From the NCBI RefSeq assembly GCF_041596335.1, contig NZ_JBFHIT010000012.1:1-64000 (forward strand): a DNA stretch of 64,000 bases. Direction: 5' to 3'. Under the pieces are notes generated by a model. It saw only the letters and a list, made by a program, of their open reading frames with translations. It searched no databases and was not told the DNA's origin. Origin of the DNA: Mangrovibacterium sp041596335. Its GTDB lineage: Bacteria > Bacteroidota > Bacteroidia > Bacteroidales > Prolixibacteraceae. The translations under genes and the position numbers were made by a program. Positions 43,233 to 52,800 of the stretch are shown here, piece by piece (within the stretch, counting starts at the first letter, position 1; every line of letters begins with the position of its first letter).

Positions 43233-44294
43233 ATGAAGATCAGAACGATAATCCGATTGTTGACAATTGCAGTATTGTTGCTTTTTGTTATCCCCTCATG
43301 TGTGAAAGAAGGTCCTGCCGGTTTGGATGGCATGGATGGTATGGATGGTGCTGACGGTGCCGACGGTGCCGATGGCAATGTAACTTGCATTGTTTGCCAT
43401 AACAGTGAAAATATGAGCTTGGTTGAATCGCAATATGAGACTTCCGTTCATGCCTTGAGTCCTCATACACCCGATCCAACTTATATCTATGCCGGTAGAG
43501 GTGATAGCCGGAAATCATGTGCTGTTTGCCACACTCATGAAGGCTTTGTTGAGGTCGTTTTTACTGGAAGAGATACACTAATGGCCAGTTTGGCGGCACC
43601 GACCCGTATTGGATGTGAGACCTGCCATAGCGGGCACGTTAGTTTCGATTTCGAAACAGATGGTCAGGATTATGCCTTGAGAACAAACGATGGCGTAATT
43701 GTGGACGCAGTTACTGCTAATGGATATTTAGTCGATTTGGGTTCCAATTCAAATCTTTGCGTTAATTGTCACCAACCCAGATCTGGCGCACCAGAGGGCG
43801 ATGAAAGTGGAAATTATTCGATTACCTCAAGTCGTTACGGTCCTCACCACGGCCCTCAGGGTACTTTGCTAGAAGGCGTTGGTGGTTATGAAACGATTGT
43901 TTCAGGTGGCGTTTCCTATCCCGGAACTAAGTCACACCCTCACCGCGAAGCCGGATGTACTGATTGTCACATGAAGGATGGAGATCACTCATTTATGCCT
44001 AAGGTTGATGCCTGTAAAGTTTGCCACACGGGGGCAACTAATTTCGATATTGGTGGATTCCAGACTGAAATTGAAGAGATGCAGGCGGAATTGAAAGCAT
44101 TGTTGATCGCCAAAGGAGCGTTAAGCGCTACCGGATCAGTAATCGGAAGTTACTCGAATCCCAATGTATTACCGATAGATGTTGCCGGTGCCTTGTTTAA
44201 CTATGTTACCGTTGAAGAAGATCGAAGCATGGGGGTACACAACCCGGATTATATTGACGCATTGCTGAAGAATTCGATCAAAGCACTTGAGTAA
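43233..44294 (+). CDS. Hexaheme c-type cytochrome lipoprotein with collagen-like segment
   Basis: A 353-residue lipoprotein (lipobox ending VIPSC). Right after the lipid anchor come seven Gly-X-Y triplets (GPAGLDGMDGMD, then GADGADGADG), a collagen-like stalk. Six CXXCH heme sites follow: CIVCH, CAVCH, CETCH, CVNCH, CTDCH, CKVCH. The C-terminal 90 residues (EIEEMQAELKALL onward) form a helical/mixed domain with no heme site. It should sit at the outer membrane and carry electrons. First gene of the locus after the FNR-like box; a terminator follows at 44313. Confidence 0.88.
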   Translation: MKIRTIIRLLTIAVLLLFVIPSCVKEGPAGLDGMDGMDGADGADGADGNVTCIVCHNSENMSLVESQYETSVHALSPHTPDPTYIYAGRGDSRKSCAVCHTHEGFVEVVFTGRDTLMASLAAPTRIGCETCHSGHVSFDFETDGQDYALRTNDGVIVDAVTANGYLVDLGSNSNLCVNCHQPRSGAPEGDESGNYSITSSRYGPHHGPQGTLLEGVGGYETIVSGGVSYPGTKSHPHREAGCTDCHMKDGDHSFMPKVDACKVCHTGATNFDIGGFQTEIEEMQAELKALLIAKGALSATGSVIGSYSNPNVLPIDVAGALFNYVTVEEDRSMGVHNPDYIDALLKNSIKALE

Positions 44295-44312
44295 TCGTAG
44301 AGAAATAGGAAA

Positions 44313-44342
44313 AAGCTTCTCATAAAACAGAAGCTTTTTTTT
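44313..44342 (+). terminator. Terminator after the hexaheme lipoprotein gene
   Basis: AAGCTTCT (44313-44320) pairs with AGAAGCTT (44329-44336), followed by eight T. Confidence 0.8.
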
Positions 44343-44369
44343 AATCAATTTTAGCTAAAAGGTACCAAT

Positions 44370-44765
44370 ATGAAAAAATATAAACTATTCCTTTTTGCAG
44401 CCGTATTGGGAATGCTGTTCAATGCCTGTGAATACAATTTTATTGAAACCGAAGAGTTGCCGCCTATTGACGGAGGCGGCAATGGGCAGGAAACCGTATT
44501 TTTTACGCAAGACATTTTACCGATCTTTTCTGCCGGAAGCTGCACGTCGTGCCACAAATCGGGTGGACAATCGCCCGACCTGACAGCCGAAAACGCCTAC
44601 GCTAGTATTGGCAATGCAAAGTATGTCAATGTAACTACACCTACGGCTAGTTTGATATATTCCCTTATTGAACCCAACTCGACGAGCCATACGCACCATC
44701 AGTACACTTCGGCACAAGCGCAGCTGGTTCTGACATGGATTACAGAAGGTGCAAAGAACAACTAG
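44370..44765 (+). CDS. Monoheme cytochrome c lipoprotein
   Basis: A 131-residue lipoprotein (lipobox ending FNAC) with a Gly-rich linker, one heme site (GSCTSCHKSG) and a small cytochrome-like fold (TSAQAQLVLTWI at the end, with H/H in THTHH-like SHTHHQYT). It resembles the single-heme domains found in planctomycete-type cytochromes. It follows the hexaheme gene and precedes the barrel gene by 24 bases. Confidence 0.82.
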   Translation: MKKYKLFLFAAVLGMLFNACEYNFIETEELPPIDGGGNGQETVFFTQDILPIFSAGSCTSCHKSGGQSPDLTAENAYASIGNAKYVNVTTPTASLIYSLIEPNSTSHTHHQYTSAQAQLVLTWITEGAKNN

Positions 44766-44789
44766 TGATAATCTAAAAGAACTTGAAAA

Positions 44790-45662
44790 ATGAAAAAGAA
44801 GTTATTATACATTATTATAAGTCTGTTTGTTTGTACCAATCTGTGGGCGCAGGAGAAAGCGGAAAAAGACGAAGTGGTGATGGACGCGTTTGCAAGCGCT
44901 TTGTTGATTGATAACCAAACCTCTTTCATGCCATCGGCAAAAACGCTTGAATTTGTGATTCAGCATAAATTCGGATCAATTCAAAATGGACGTTCTGATT
45001 TATGGGGGATTTATGCGCCGGCAGAGGATATTCGGTTGGGTTTAAATTACGTTCCGGTTGAGAATGTGCAGATAGGCGCAGGAATTTCGAGGAAGTTGAT
45101 GAACACCGATTTTAATTTGAAGTGGAATGTATTGAAACAGACGACTAACGATCGGATCCCTTTTTTTGTGACGCTTTACGGTAATTTGGCAATTGATGGC
45201 CGTGAAAAGGACCAAGTTGATTCAGGAATGACTTTTTCTGATCGTTTGGCTTACTTCAGCCAAATAATCATTGGGCGGAAATTTACTGATGCTTTGTCCC
45301 TTCAAACCGGAATCAGTTTCTCTCACGCCAACCTGGTGACAGAAAACTACGATCACGACCGAGTTGGATTACACCTAAACGGCCGCATGAAAGTGTCGCC
45401 ACAGGGGGCAATAATCGCTACCTTCGACGCTCCTCTGCAAATTGATAAGTTGTCGGAGCAAGCTTCTTACATCGATCAAATGCACCCTGAGCCAACGTTG
45501 TCGTTTGGCTACGAAATTTCAACCTATACACACGTGTTTTCTATTTATATGGGGAATTCATCCAGCATACTTCAACAGAATAACATGATGAATAACTTTA
45601 GTAAGATAGAGAAAGATAATTTTGCTATTGGATTTACAATCACACGTTTATGGATGTGGTAG
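44790..45662 (+). CDS. DUF5777-like outer-membrane beta-barrel protein
   Basis: A 290-residue exported protein with a signal peptide ending NLWAQ. Alternating strands (FVIQHKFGS, IRLGLNYVPV, QIGAGISRKL, DSLSLQTGISF-like ALSLQTGISF, HVFSIYMGNSS, FAIGFTITRLWMW) fit an outer-membrane barrel ending in an aromatic residue. It belongs with DUF5777-type proteins, whose role is unknown. Sitting between cytochrome genes, it could be a porin for the substrate or a partner of the surface cytochromes. It is small for an MtrB-type conduit. Confidence 0.8.
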   Translation: MKKKLLYIIISLFVCTNLWAQEKAEKDEVVMDAFASALLIDNQTSFMPSAKTLEFVIQHKFGSIQNGRSDLWGIYAPAEDIRLGLNYVPVENVQIGAGISRKLMNTDFNLKWNVLKQTTNDRIPFFVTLYGNLAIDGREKDQVDSGMTFSDRLAYFSQIIIGRKFTDALSLQTGISFSHANLVTENYDHDRVGLHLNGRMKVSPQGAIIATFDAPLQIDKLSEQASYIDQMHPEPTLSFGYEISTYTHVFSIYMGNSSSILQQNNMMNNFSKIEKDNFAIGFTITRLWMW

Positions 45663-45686
45663 TTTTTAAGATATAGATTAACCGAA

Positions 45687-45720
45687 ATGGTAATATCTAC
45701 GAACGAGATATTACCATTTT
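45687..45720 (+). terminator. Long inverted repeat after the barrel gene
   Basis: ATGGTAATATCT (45687-45698) pairs perfectly with AGATATTACCAT (45706-45717) over a 7-base loop, followed by TTT. The symmetry extends further to ACC/GGT with one mismatch. Likely a terminator. Confidence 0.6.
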
Positions 45721-45832
45721 GGTTAAGAATCAATTCCTTCGGAAAGAAACAGCAGGTTATTTTGAATCTGTCTCGTACATTTCAAATGAGAGGGTGAGAT
45801 CTGTAATACATAAAATTATAAAATACGTTCCG

Positions 45833-46765
45833 ATGAGGACATGCCTAATTGTACTACTTGTTATCTGTTTCGGTCACTTAAAGCATTTAAGTGCTCAATA
45901 TTATGACGAACCGCAAGAACATCAGTGTCTGAAATGTCACTCCAATCATTCTTTTTCATTTCATAATGAATTGATGGATCGCGAAGAAAAACGGCTGATG
46001 AATCCATACTACGTTATGGATACCTTGGCTATGAGAACGGGAGTACACAACGTCTTTGATTGCGTTGACTGTCATTCTTTTGATTATACTGCCTATCCCC
46101 ACCAATCCAACCTGAAACTTGAACCAATGAATACCTGCCTGGATTGTCATGGCGGGGATGAATCTTTTGCAACGTATCAATTTGAACGAATTGATGAAGA
46201 GTTTAAGAAGAGTGTTCATGCCCGGGTCTACGGTGATTTGTTTACCTGTGCGAAATGTCACAGCCAGCACACCTATACGGCAACAGCAAGAACTAGTAGC
46301 AGTGTAAAGGAAATTGTGGCGTATAGCAACCAAATGTGTCTCTCATGTCACAATTCGATGGAGCGGTATGAAATGATTTCGGGGCGTGGAAACCCGGAGC
46401 TCGTAAAAGTGCATAGCTGGTTGCCAAATCAGCAGCTGCATTTTGAAAATGTCAGGTGTATTGAGTGTCACACAGAAGTCCAGGATAGCCTGATGGTCTC
46501 CCATAACATCCTACCCAAATCGCAGGCGGTAAAGAAATGTGTCGAATGTCACTCTGCAAATTCGAAGCTAAAAGCATCGCTGTATAAATATGAAAACCTT
46601 CAAAACAGAGGTGAGAAGGGCGTGTTCGGAAATCTGATTTCCAATGAATCGTACGTGATTGGAACGCACCAAGTGCCTTTCTTGCGGTGGTTGAGTATTG
46701 TAATACTGATCGGAGTGCTTGGCGGTGTTTTGGTACATGTTATTTTCAGAATCTTAAAAAAATAG
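45833..46765 (+). CDS. Heptaheme membrane-anchored cytochrome c
   Basis: About 310 residues: signal sequence (LIVLLVICFGHLKHLSAQ), a periplasmic domain with seven CXXCH sites (CLKCH, CVDCH, CLDCH, CAKCH, CLSCH, CIECH, CVECH) and a C-terminal transmembrane helix (FLRWLSIVILIGVLGGVLVHVIF, residues about 285-308). The frame reaches back to a TTG at 45719, but the preceding sequence includes the inverted repeat and shows no signal, so ATG 45833 is preferred. The next gene, a cytochrome b, begins six bases on. The pair would pass electrons between the membrane quinone pool and periplasmic hemes. Confidence 0.85.
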   Translation: MRTCLIVLLVICFGHLKHLSAQYYDEPQEHQCLKCHSNHSFSFHNELMDREEKRLMNPYYVMDTLAMRTGVHNVFDCVDCHSFDYTAYPHQSNLKLEPMNTCLDCHGGDESFATYQFERIDEEFKKSVHARVYGDLFTCAKCHSQHTYTATARTSSSVKEIVAYSNQMCLSCHNSMERYEMISGRGNPELVKVHSWLPNQQLHFENVRCIECHTEVQDSLMVSHNILPKSQAVKKCVECHSANSKLKASLYKYENLQNRGEKGVFGNLISNESYVIGTHQVPFLRWLSIVILIGVLGGVLVHVIFRILKK

Positions 46766-46770
46766 ATCCG

Positions 46771-47424
46771 ATGACTGAGAACAAAATATATTATTACCCT
46801 CTTTGGCTGAGAATTTGGCATGCAATTAATGCTGTCGGTATTCTGATTCTTATCATTACCGGAATCAGTCTGCAGGCTGGTGTCGAGTCAGTGTTTGTCG
46901 TACGTTTCGATAAAGCTATTGATATCCATAATGTTTGCGGAGTTATCGTGACACTGAATTATTTCGTTTATTTTATTGGTAACTTAGTTACGTCCAATGG
47001 TCGTTATTACATTGTAAAGCCAAGGTCATTCCTGAAACGACCAATGAAACAAGCCTATTATTATGCATGGGGGATGTTTCATGGTATGGAAGCTCCGTAT
47101 CCTTTATCAGAAAAAAGGAAATTCAATCCGCTGCAAAAATATACCTATGTTATTACGATGTATATGGCGGTTCCCGGCGTAATTGTTACGGGATTTGCTC
47201 TTCTGTTTCCAGAGTTAATTATTGAGAAAGTTTACAATATGAGTGGGATCTTTATCACAGCAGTTTTTCACTCAGCGCTCGGTTTTTTTATCTCTATTTT
47301 TCTAATCATTCATTTATATATCGCGACAATAGGGAAGACTCCGTTTGCCAATTATAAAAGCATCATTACCGGGTGGCATCATCTAAAGGGTACCCCCGAC
47401 GACGAAAAGGCAAATCGGGGCTGA
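46771..47424 (+). CDS. Cytochrome b membrane subunit (thiosulfate/formate reductase type)
   Basis: About 217 residues with four transmembrane helices. Histidines lie at helix positions typical of heme b (RIWHAINAVGILI, AIDIHNVCGVI, MFHGMEAPYP, VFHSALGFFISIFLIIHLYIA). It matches the NiFe-hydrogenase/formate dehydrogenase cytochrome b family. The longer frame from 46687 overlaps the preceding gene and has no signal. Six bases separate it from the heptaheme gene, so they are likely one redox unit. It probably exchanges electrons with menaquinol. Confidence 0.88.
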   Translation: MTENKIYYYPLWLRIWHAINAVGILILIITGISLQAGVESVFVVRFDKAIDIHNVCGVIVTLNYFVYFIGNLVTSNGRYYIVKPRSFLKRPMKQAYYYAWGMFHGMEAPYPLSEKRKFNPLQKYTYVITMYMAVPGVIVTGFALLFPELIIEKVYNMSGIFITAVFHSALGFFISIFLIIHLYIATIGKTPFANYKSIITGWHHLKGTPDDEKANRG

Positions 47425-47556
47425 TTTTTCAATAGGCGATTTTTGGCGCTGATTCGCACGAAAAAGTATCTGTTTAAAATGGCCTATTTGAATTTGTTCG
47501 TTAAGTTTTCAACCTTAGTTTGAGTTATTGAACTAATTTTTATAATCAACAGGCCT

Positions 47557-49059
47557 ATGAAGTTGCCATCATCAATAAAAAACTGGATCTCCATTACCGG
47601 GACTGTTTTGGCCACTTTTAATTTAGCTTCGATTGTATCCTTAATGGTGCTGAACTCCGTATTTGGCTTTGGTGGATCCTATATTGGCCTGTTTATTTAC
47701 ATTGTATTACCGGCATTTATGGTTTTCGGATTAATTCTTATTCCGGTAGGAATGCGAATTAACAGTAAGCGCGCCCGCAAAGCAGAACAAGAGGGTGAGC
47801 CGCTTAAATGGCCAATCATTGATTTTAATAATCCTGCCGTCCGGAATGCTGGTATTATATTTATTGTTGGAACTGTATTTCTTCTCATTATTTCATCTAT
47901 TGGTAGCTACGAGGCTTTTCATTATACCGAATCGGTTGAATTTAGTGGAAAACTTTGTCATCAGGTAATGGAGCCGGAGTACACAACTTACCATGGATCA
48001 TCGCATGAGCGTGTCGCTTGCGTTGAATGTCATGTTGGGTCGGGTGCCAGCTGGTACGTCAAAAGCAAATTATCCGGTTTGTACCAGGTTTATTCCGTAT
48101 TGGCAAAAAAGTATCCGAAACCTATTCCCACTCCCATCGAAAATTTGCGACCGGCACGTGAAACCTGCGAACAATGTCATTGGCCAGAGAAATTTTACGA
48201 TCGCAAAATGCGCATTCAGCATGCTTTTCTCGCTGATGATGCTAATACTGAAAATATTATTCACCTTCAATTTAAGACAAGTTCCAAAATGACGGCCAAT
48301 GGAGTAGAGAAGGGCATCCATCAGCACATTAGCCCAGAGGTTAAAATTGAATACAAAGCAGTTTCCGAAGATCGGCAAGTCATTCCTTGGGTGAGGTATA
48401 CCAATTCTATAACAGGAGAATCGGTGGTATTCACCGACAGTGAAAACAGCTATACAGAAGTGGAATTGGATGCTATGGAAGTTAGGGTAATGGATTGCCT
48501 GGATTGCCATAACCGTCCATCGCACGACTACCAGGTTCCGCAGAACTTTATTGACAAGTCGCTCGCTGAAGGACGAATTTCAAAGGATCTGCCGAGTATT
48601 AAGTTGTTGGCGATGATCGCTCTGAATCAGGAATATCCGACAAAGGATAGTGCGTTTTACGCGATAAAAACTCAGGTGAAGGAATATTATGAAATGATTG
48701 ATCCGGATATGCTTACCCATCGCAAAGCTGATGTTGAACAAGCTATCGCCCAGATTCAAAGGGACTATTCGAACAACATTTTTCCTGAAATGAGATCGAG
48801 CTGGAGATATTATCCGAACAACATCGGTCATATGGAAGCTGAAGGTTGTTTTCGTTGCCATAACGATCGCCACAGGTCTGATTCGGGGAAAGTAATTTCG
48901 AAGGATTGTAATTTGTGCCATGATATTTTAGCTCAGGGAACACCCGGCAATATCGTTTATTCGAGCTCGTTTGAGTCGCTTGATTTTGAACATCCGGTCG
49001 ATATTGATGAGGCATGGAGGGTGGAGAGCTGTTCGGTCTGTCATACAGCACTTTACTGA
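47557..49059 (+). CDS. NapC/NirT-type multiheme cytochrome with one degenerate heme site
   Basis: A 500-residue protein with three N-terminal transmembrane helices (residues about 14-30, 42-66, 98-115) and a large periplasmic part. Six CXXCH sites are intact (CVECH, CEQCH, CLDCH, CFRCH, CNLCH, CSVCH). The first site of the family, CX3CH, reads S130-GKL-CH, with serine in place of the first cysteine. The VMEPEYTTYHGSSHERVACVECH region is otherwise typical. NapC/NirT proteins oxidise quinol and pass electrons to periplasmic reductases. No reductase subunit is seen here. Confidence 0.88.
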   Translation: MKLPSSIKNWISITGTVLATFNLASIVSLMVLNSVFGFGGSYIGLFIYIVLPAFMVFGLILIPVGMRINSKRARKAEQEGEPLKWPIIDFNNPAVRNAGIIFIVGTVFLLIISSIGSYEAFHYTESVEFSGKLCHQVMEPEYTTYHGSSHERVACVECHVGSGASWYVKSKLSGLYQVYSVLAKKYPKPIPTPIENLRPARETCEQCHWPEKFYDRKMRIQHAFLADDANTENIIHLQFKTSSKMTANGVEKGIHQHISPEVKIEYKAVSEDRQVIPWVRYTNSITGESVVFTDSENSYTEVELDAMEVRVMDCLDCHNRPSHDYQVPQNFIDKSLAEGRISKDLPSIKLLAMIALNQEYPTKDSAFYAIKTQVKEYYEMIDPDMLTHRKADVEQAIAQIQRDYSNNIFPEMRSSWRYYPNNIGHMEAEGCFRCHNDRHRSDSGKVISKDCNLCHDILAQGTPGNIVYSSSFESLDFEHPVDIDEAWRVESCSVCHTALY

Positions 49060-49210
49060 GTTTTTTAGCGATCGCCGAATTATCCTTAGAAACGGTTGGA
49101 GAAAAGCAGATAAGTTGCTAAATTCGGCTGAATACCATGCATGATCGCGAGTTTGGCATGAATATAGAGTAAATAATAAATACAGTATGAATCAACTAAA
49201 TATTAAAGTT

Positions 49211-49702
49211 ATGAATGCCAAAAGAGTGTTGCTTTTATTTGGACTGGCCATCATGGTTAGTTCGGTCGCTTTAGCACAAGATTTTAAATATATCGGTGCC
49301 GCAAAATGTAAAATATGTCACAATAAGCCCACAACTGGCGAACAATTCAACAAATGGACTGCCGGACCGCATGCGAAAGCAATGGAGAGTTTAAAGGGCG
49401 CTGAAAAAGAAAATCAAAAGTGTTTGAAATGTCATTCAACAGCAGCAAGTGTTGACAAAAGTTTGGTCGCAACCATTACCGTTGAAGAAGGAGTTTCTTG
49501 CGAATCATGTCATGGACCTGGTAGTATTTACAAGTCCGCCGGTATCATGAAGAACCAAAAATTAGCCTTGACCAAAGGGATGATCATGCCTACCGAGATG
49601 GTTTGTAAGAAGTGTCACAATGAAGAAAGCCCACACTATAAAGGGTTTAATTTCGCAGAATATTCTAAAAGGATTGCGCATCCGGATCCATCGAAGAAGT
49701 AA
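49211..49702 (+). CDS. Tetraheme cytochrome c554-like protein
   Basis: A 163-residue periplasmic protein with a signal peptide (NAKRVLLLFGLAIMVSSVALAQ, shown as LLLFGLAIMVSS) and four heme sites: CKICH, CLKCH, CESCH, CKKCH. The spacing of GPHAKAM and SCESCHGPGS resembles cytochrome c554 family proteins, which shuttle electrons. ATG 49187 is an alternative start, adding eight residues. Followed by a terminator at 49731. Confidence 0.88.
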   Translation: MNAKRVLLLFGLAIMVSSVALAQDFKYIGAAKCKICHNKPTTGEQFNKWTAGPHAKAMESLKGAEKENQKCLKCHSTAASVDKSLVATITVEEGVSCESCHGPGSIYKSAGIMKNQKLALTKGMIMPTEMVCKKCHNEESPHYKGFNFAEYSKRIAHPDPSKK

Positions 49703-49730
49703 TTATATTGAAAACTAAAATCTGAAAATT

Positions 49731-49762
49731 CCTTTGTTTTATCCAAACAAAGGAGTTTTTTT
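49731..49762 (+). terminator. Terminator after the tetraheme cytochrome
   Basis: CCTTTGTTT (49731-49739) pairs with AAACAAAGG (49745-49753), followed by a run of T. Confidence 0.75.
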
Positions 49763-49825
49763 ATTTGCTATACCGTTCGTCGGTTTAAGACAACGAAAGT
49801 GTGAATTTCGGTTAAGCTATTTACT

Positions 49826-52800
49826 ATGAAGAAATTATCAGCTGTTTTGTTTTCTATGCTTACAACATCTTGTTTGTTTGTCATATTTGCCATTGCCATT
49901 GGCTACGCTACATTCATTGAAAATGATTATGGGACACAAACAGCACAAATACTGATTTACGACGCAATTTGGTTCGAGGTTTTTCTCGCGTTAACCGGGA
50001 TTAACCTTATTGGCGGTCTCTTTTATTATAAAGCGTTTAAATTGAAGCGGTGGAGCATGGTACTCTTTCATCTGGCTTTTATTGTCATGTTGGTTGGTGC
50101 GGCAATCACTCGATTTTATAGCTATGAAGGGACAATGCATATTCGCGAAGGTGATTCGAGTAACATAATGGTTACAACTCAGGCCTATATCCGGCTGGAA
50201 GCAACCGACAAAGCAGGGGAGGAGATCACTAAAGAATGGCCCGTTTCCTTGTCTCCTTATACCTACGCTAATTTTAGCAAATCCGTTTTTATTGATGGGC
50301 TTGAAGTGGTATTGGAAATTGATGACTTCATTCCTAACGGAATTGAGTCAGTAGTGGCTGACGAAACAGGAGGTCCGGTTGTCGAGTTAATCGTGCTTGA
50401 TCAAGGAGTAAGGAGAAATTTGGTTCTTTCTCAAAATGAAACAGCATCGTTAAATAACTTCTCTTTATCGTTCGAAGGAGACAAATCTGAAAATGCGATT
50501 CGTATTCAGCGTTCGGGGCCAAGCTTGAGTATGACTGCTCCCGATACATTGCAGGTAATAACAATGACCGGTGAAATCGACGAGCCTTTAATTCCGAAAA
50601 TAGAACATCCGTTAACGACTCAGCAAATGTTTCAATTCGGACCAGATATGTTTGTGCTTCGTAACTATTTGCCGAGGGGGCGCAAGGTGGTGAAATCACA
50701 GGAACTTGAAAATGGGGAGATGGCCAATGATGCTGTGCTTCTGAATATTCGGATCGGCGACGATAGTCGGCAGCTTGCTGTTTTCGGGAAGAAAGGACAG
50801 GTGCATGAGTCGTCGATGGTCAATTTGAACGGGGTGGAAATGAAACTTTTTTATGGCGCAAAGATTGTTGAATTGCCTTTTGAACTGAAATTGAATGATT
50901 TTCAGCTTGAGCGTTATCCCGGATCGATGAGTCCTTCGTCTTTTGCCAGCGAGGTTACCTTGCTCGACTCCGAAGAAAACATACAAAAACCCTTTCGTAT
51001 CTACATGAATAACATTCTGGATTATGGTGGTTATCGGTTCTTCCAATCATCATACGACTCGGATGAAAAGGGAACTGTCTTATCGGTAAGTTTCGATCGT
51101 TTAGGTACGCAGGTCACCTATTTGGGATATCTGCTAATGTCTATCGGAATGATATTTTCGTTCTTCAATAAATCGAGTCGTTTTCAGTTTTTACTACGCA
51201 GTGCCTCGCGTGTTAAAAAACAAAAGCGTAAAAATGCCGCTTTCCTTGTGCTACTGGCACTATTGCTACCTGCACTCTCCGAAGGACAGGTTTCAAATGT
51301 GAACATGAATAATGAGCATGTTAAAGCATTTGATCAATTATTGGTTCAGGACAGGCAAGGGAGAATAGAGCCAATCAACACTCTGGCGTCAGAAGTGTTG
51401 CGCAAGCTTACACGCAAAAATACCTATCAGGGGCAATCGGCAACAGAGGTGTTTTTGGGAATGAGCGCCATGCCCGAAGCATGGAAAAATGAGCCAATTA
51501 TAAAGATTGCCAACTCAGAGCTTGCCAGTCAGTTGAGTATTATAGGCGATTTCGCAAGTTTTGCTCAGTTGGTTGATGCCAGTCGTGGTATTTATAAGCT
51601 TCGCGATTTGGTAGATGAAGCTTATCAGAAGAAACCAAACAGTCGAAATAAATTTGATAAAGAAGTTATCAGTGTTGACGAACGGGTCAATATCTGTTAT
51701 CAGGTTTTTAACGGTACTTTTTTGAGGGTCTTCCCGGATAAAAATGACGAGAATCAAACCTGGCATACAGAATCCGATTATTTTCAGGGAGAGCGGGCAA
51801 ATTTAGCCTCCGACCAACGGTTGATGACGATCTATCTCAAGGCACTTCAAGAGGCCATGCTTTCAGGGAACTATTCATTGGCAAATCAGTCCCTTGATGA
51901 ACTAATCGGTTTTCAGCAGGATTATGGATCGGAGTTAATCTTGCCCGTCAGTAAAATCAAGCTCGAGATTCTTTATAATAATTTGAATGTCTTCGGTTTG
52001 CTATCTAAAATTTGCGCGTTGTTTGGATTGGTGTTGTTGATTTTTCACTTGTTAGCGATTTTTAGTGCGACAAGAAAGGTCGATTCACTTTTACAGATTG
52101 GAAACTGGTGTGTCGCGTTGTTGTTTGTCGTTTATACTGCAGGGCTAGCTGTACGATGGTATATTTCAGGGCATGCTCCCTGGAGTAACTCCTACGAGAC
52201 ACTTTTGTACATAGGGTGGGCAACCCTGCTCTCGGGCTTTGTGTTCTTGAAAAAATCACAAATCACATTGGCTGTAACATCAATTCTGACCGGATTAATT
52301 TTAATGGTTGCCGGAATGAGTTGGCTGAATCCTGAAATAACGAATTTAGTACCAGTGCTAAAATCATATTGGTTAATTGTGCATGTTGCCGTTATTACAG
52401 CCAGTTACGGATTTTTAGGTATTGCTGCGCTTTTAGGCATGTTAAATCTTGTGTTTATGAGTGTTCGAACGGGTAGGAATTTGAAAGCAACTTCATTTAC
52501 GATTGTCGAACTATCAATAATTATCGAGTTGGCTCTAATTGTAGGTGTTGTATTACTAACGATCGGCGCTTTTATTGGAGGTGTGTGGGCGAACGAATCG
52601 TGGGGCCGATACTGGGGATGGGATCCAAAAGAAACCTGGGCTTTGGTAACAATCTTGGTGTATAGTTTTATTCTTCATCTTCGAAAGGTTCCTGGTATTT
52701 ACAGCCACTATGTATTAAGTTTCCTCTCGTTAGTTGGTTTTAGCTCCGTATTGATGACATTCTTTGGCGTAAATTATTACCTGTCGGGAATGCACTCTTA

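Noticed and set aside
43311..43380. Possible CRISPR-like or tandem DNA repeat
   Set aside because: The short units are codons of the Gly-X-Y tract in an intact gene, with no spacers.
45719..45832. TTG-initiated N-terminal extension of the heptaheme cytochrome
   Set aside because: The upstream codons arise from the terminator inverted repeat and would bury the signal sequence; ATG 45833 fits better.
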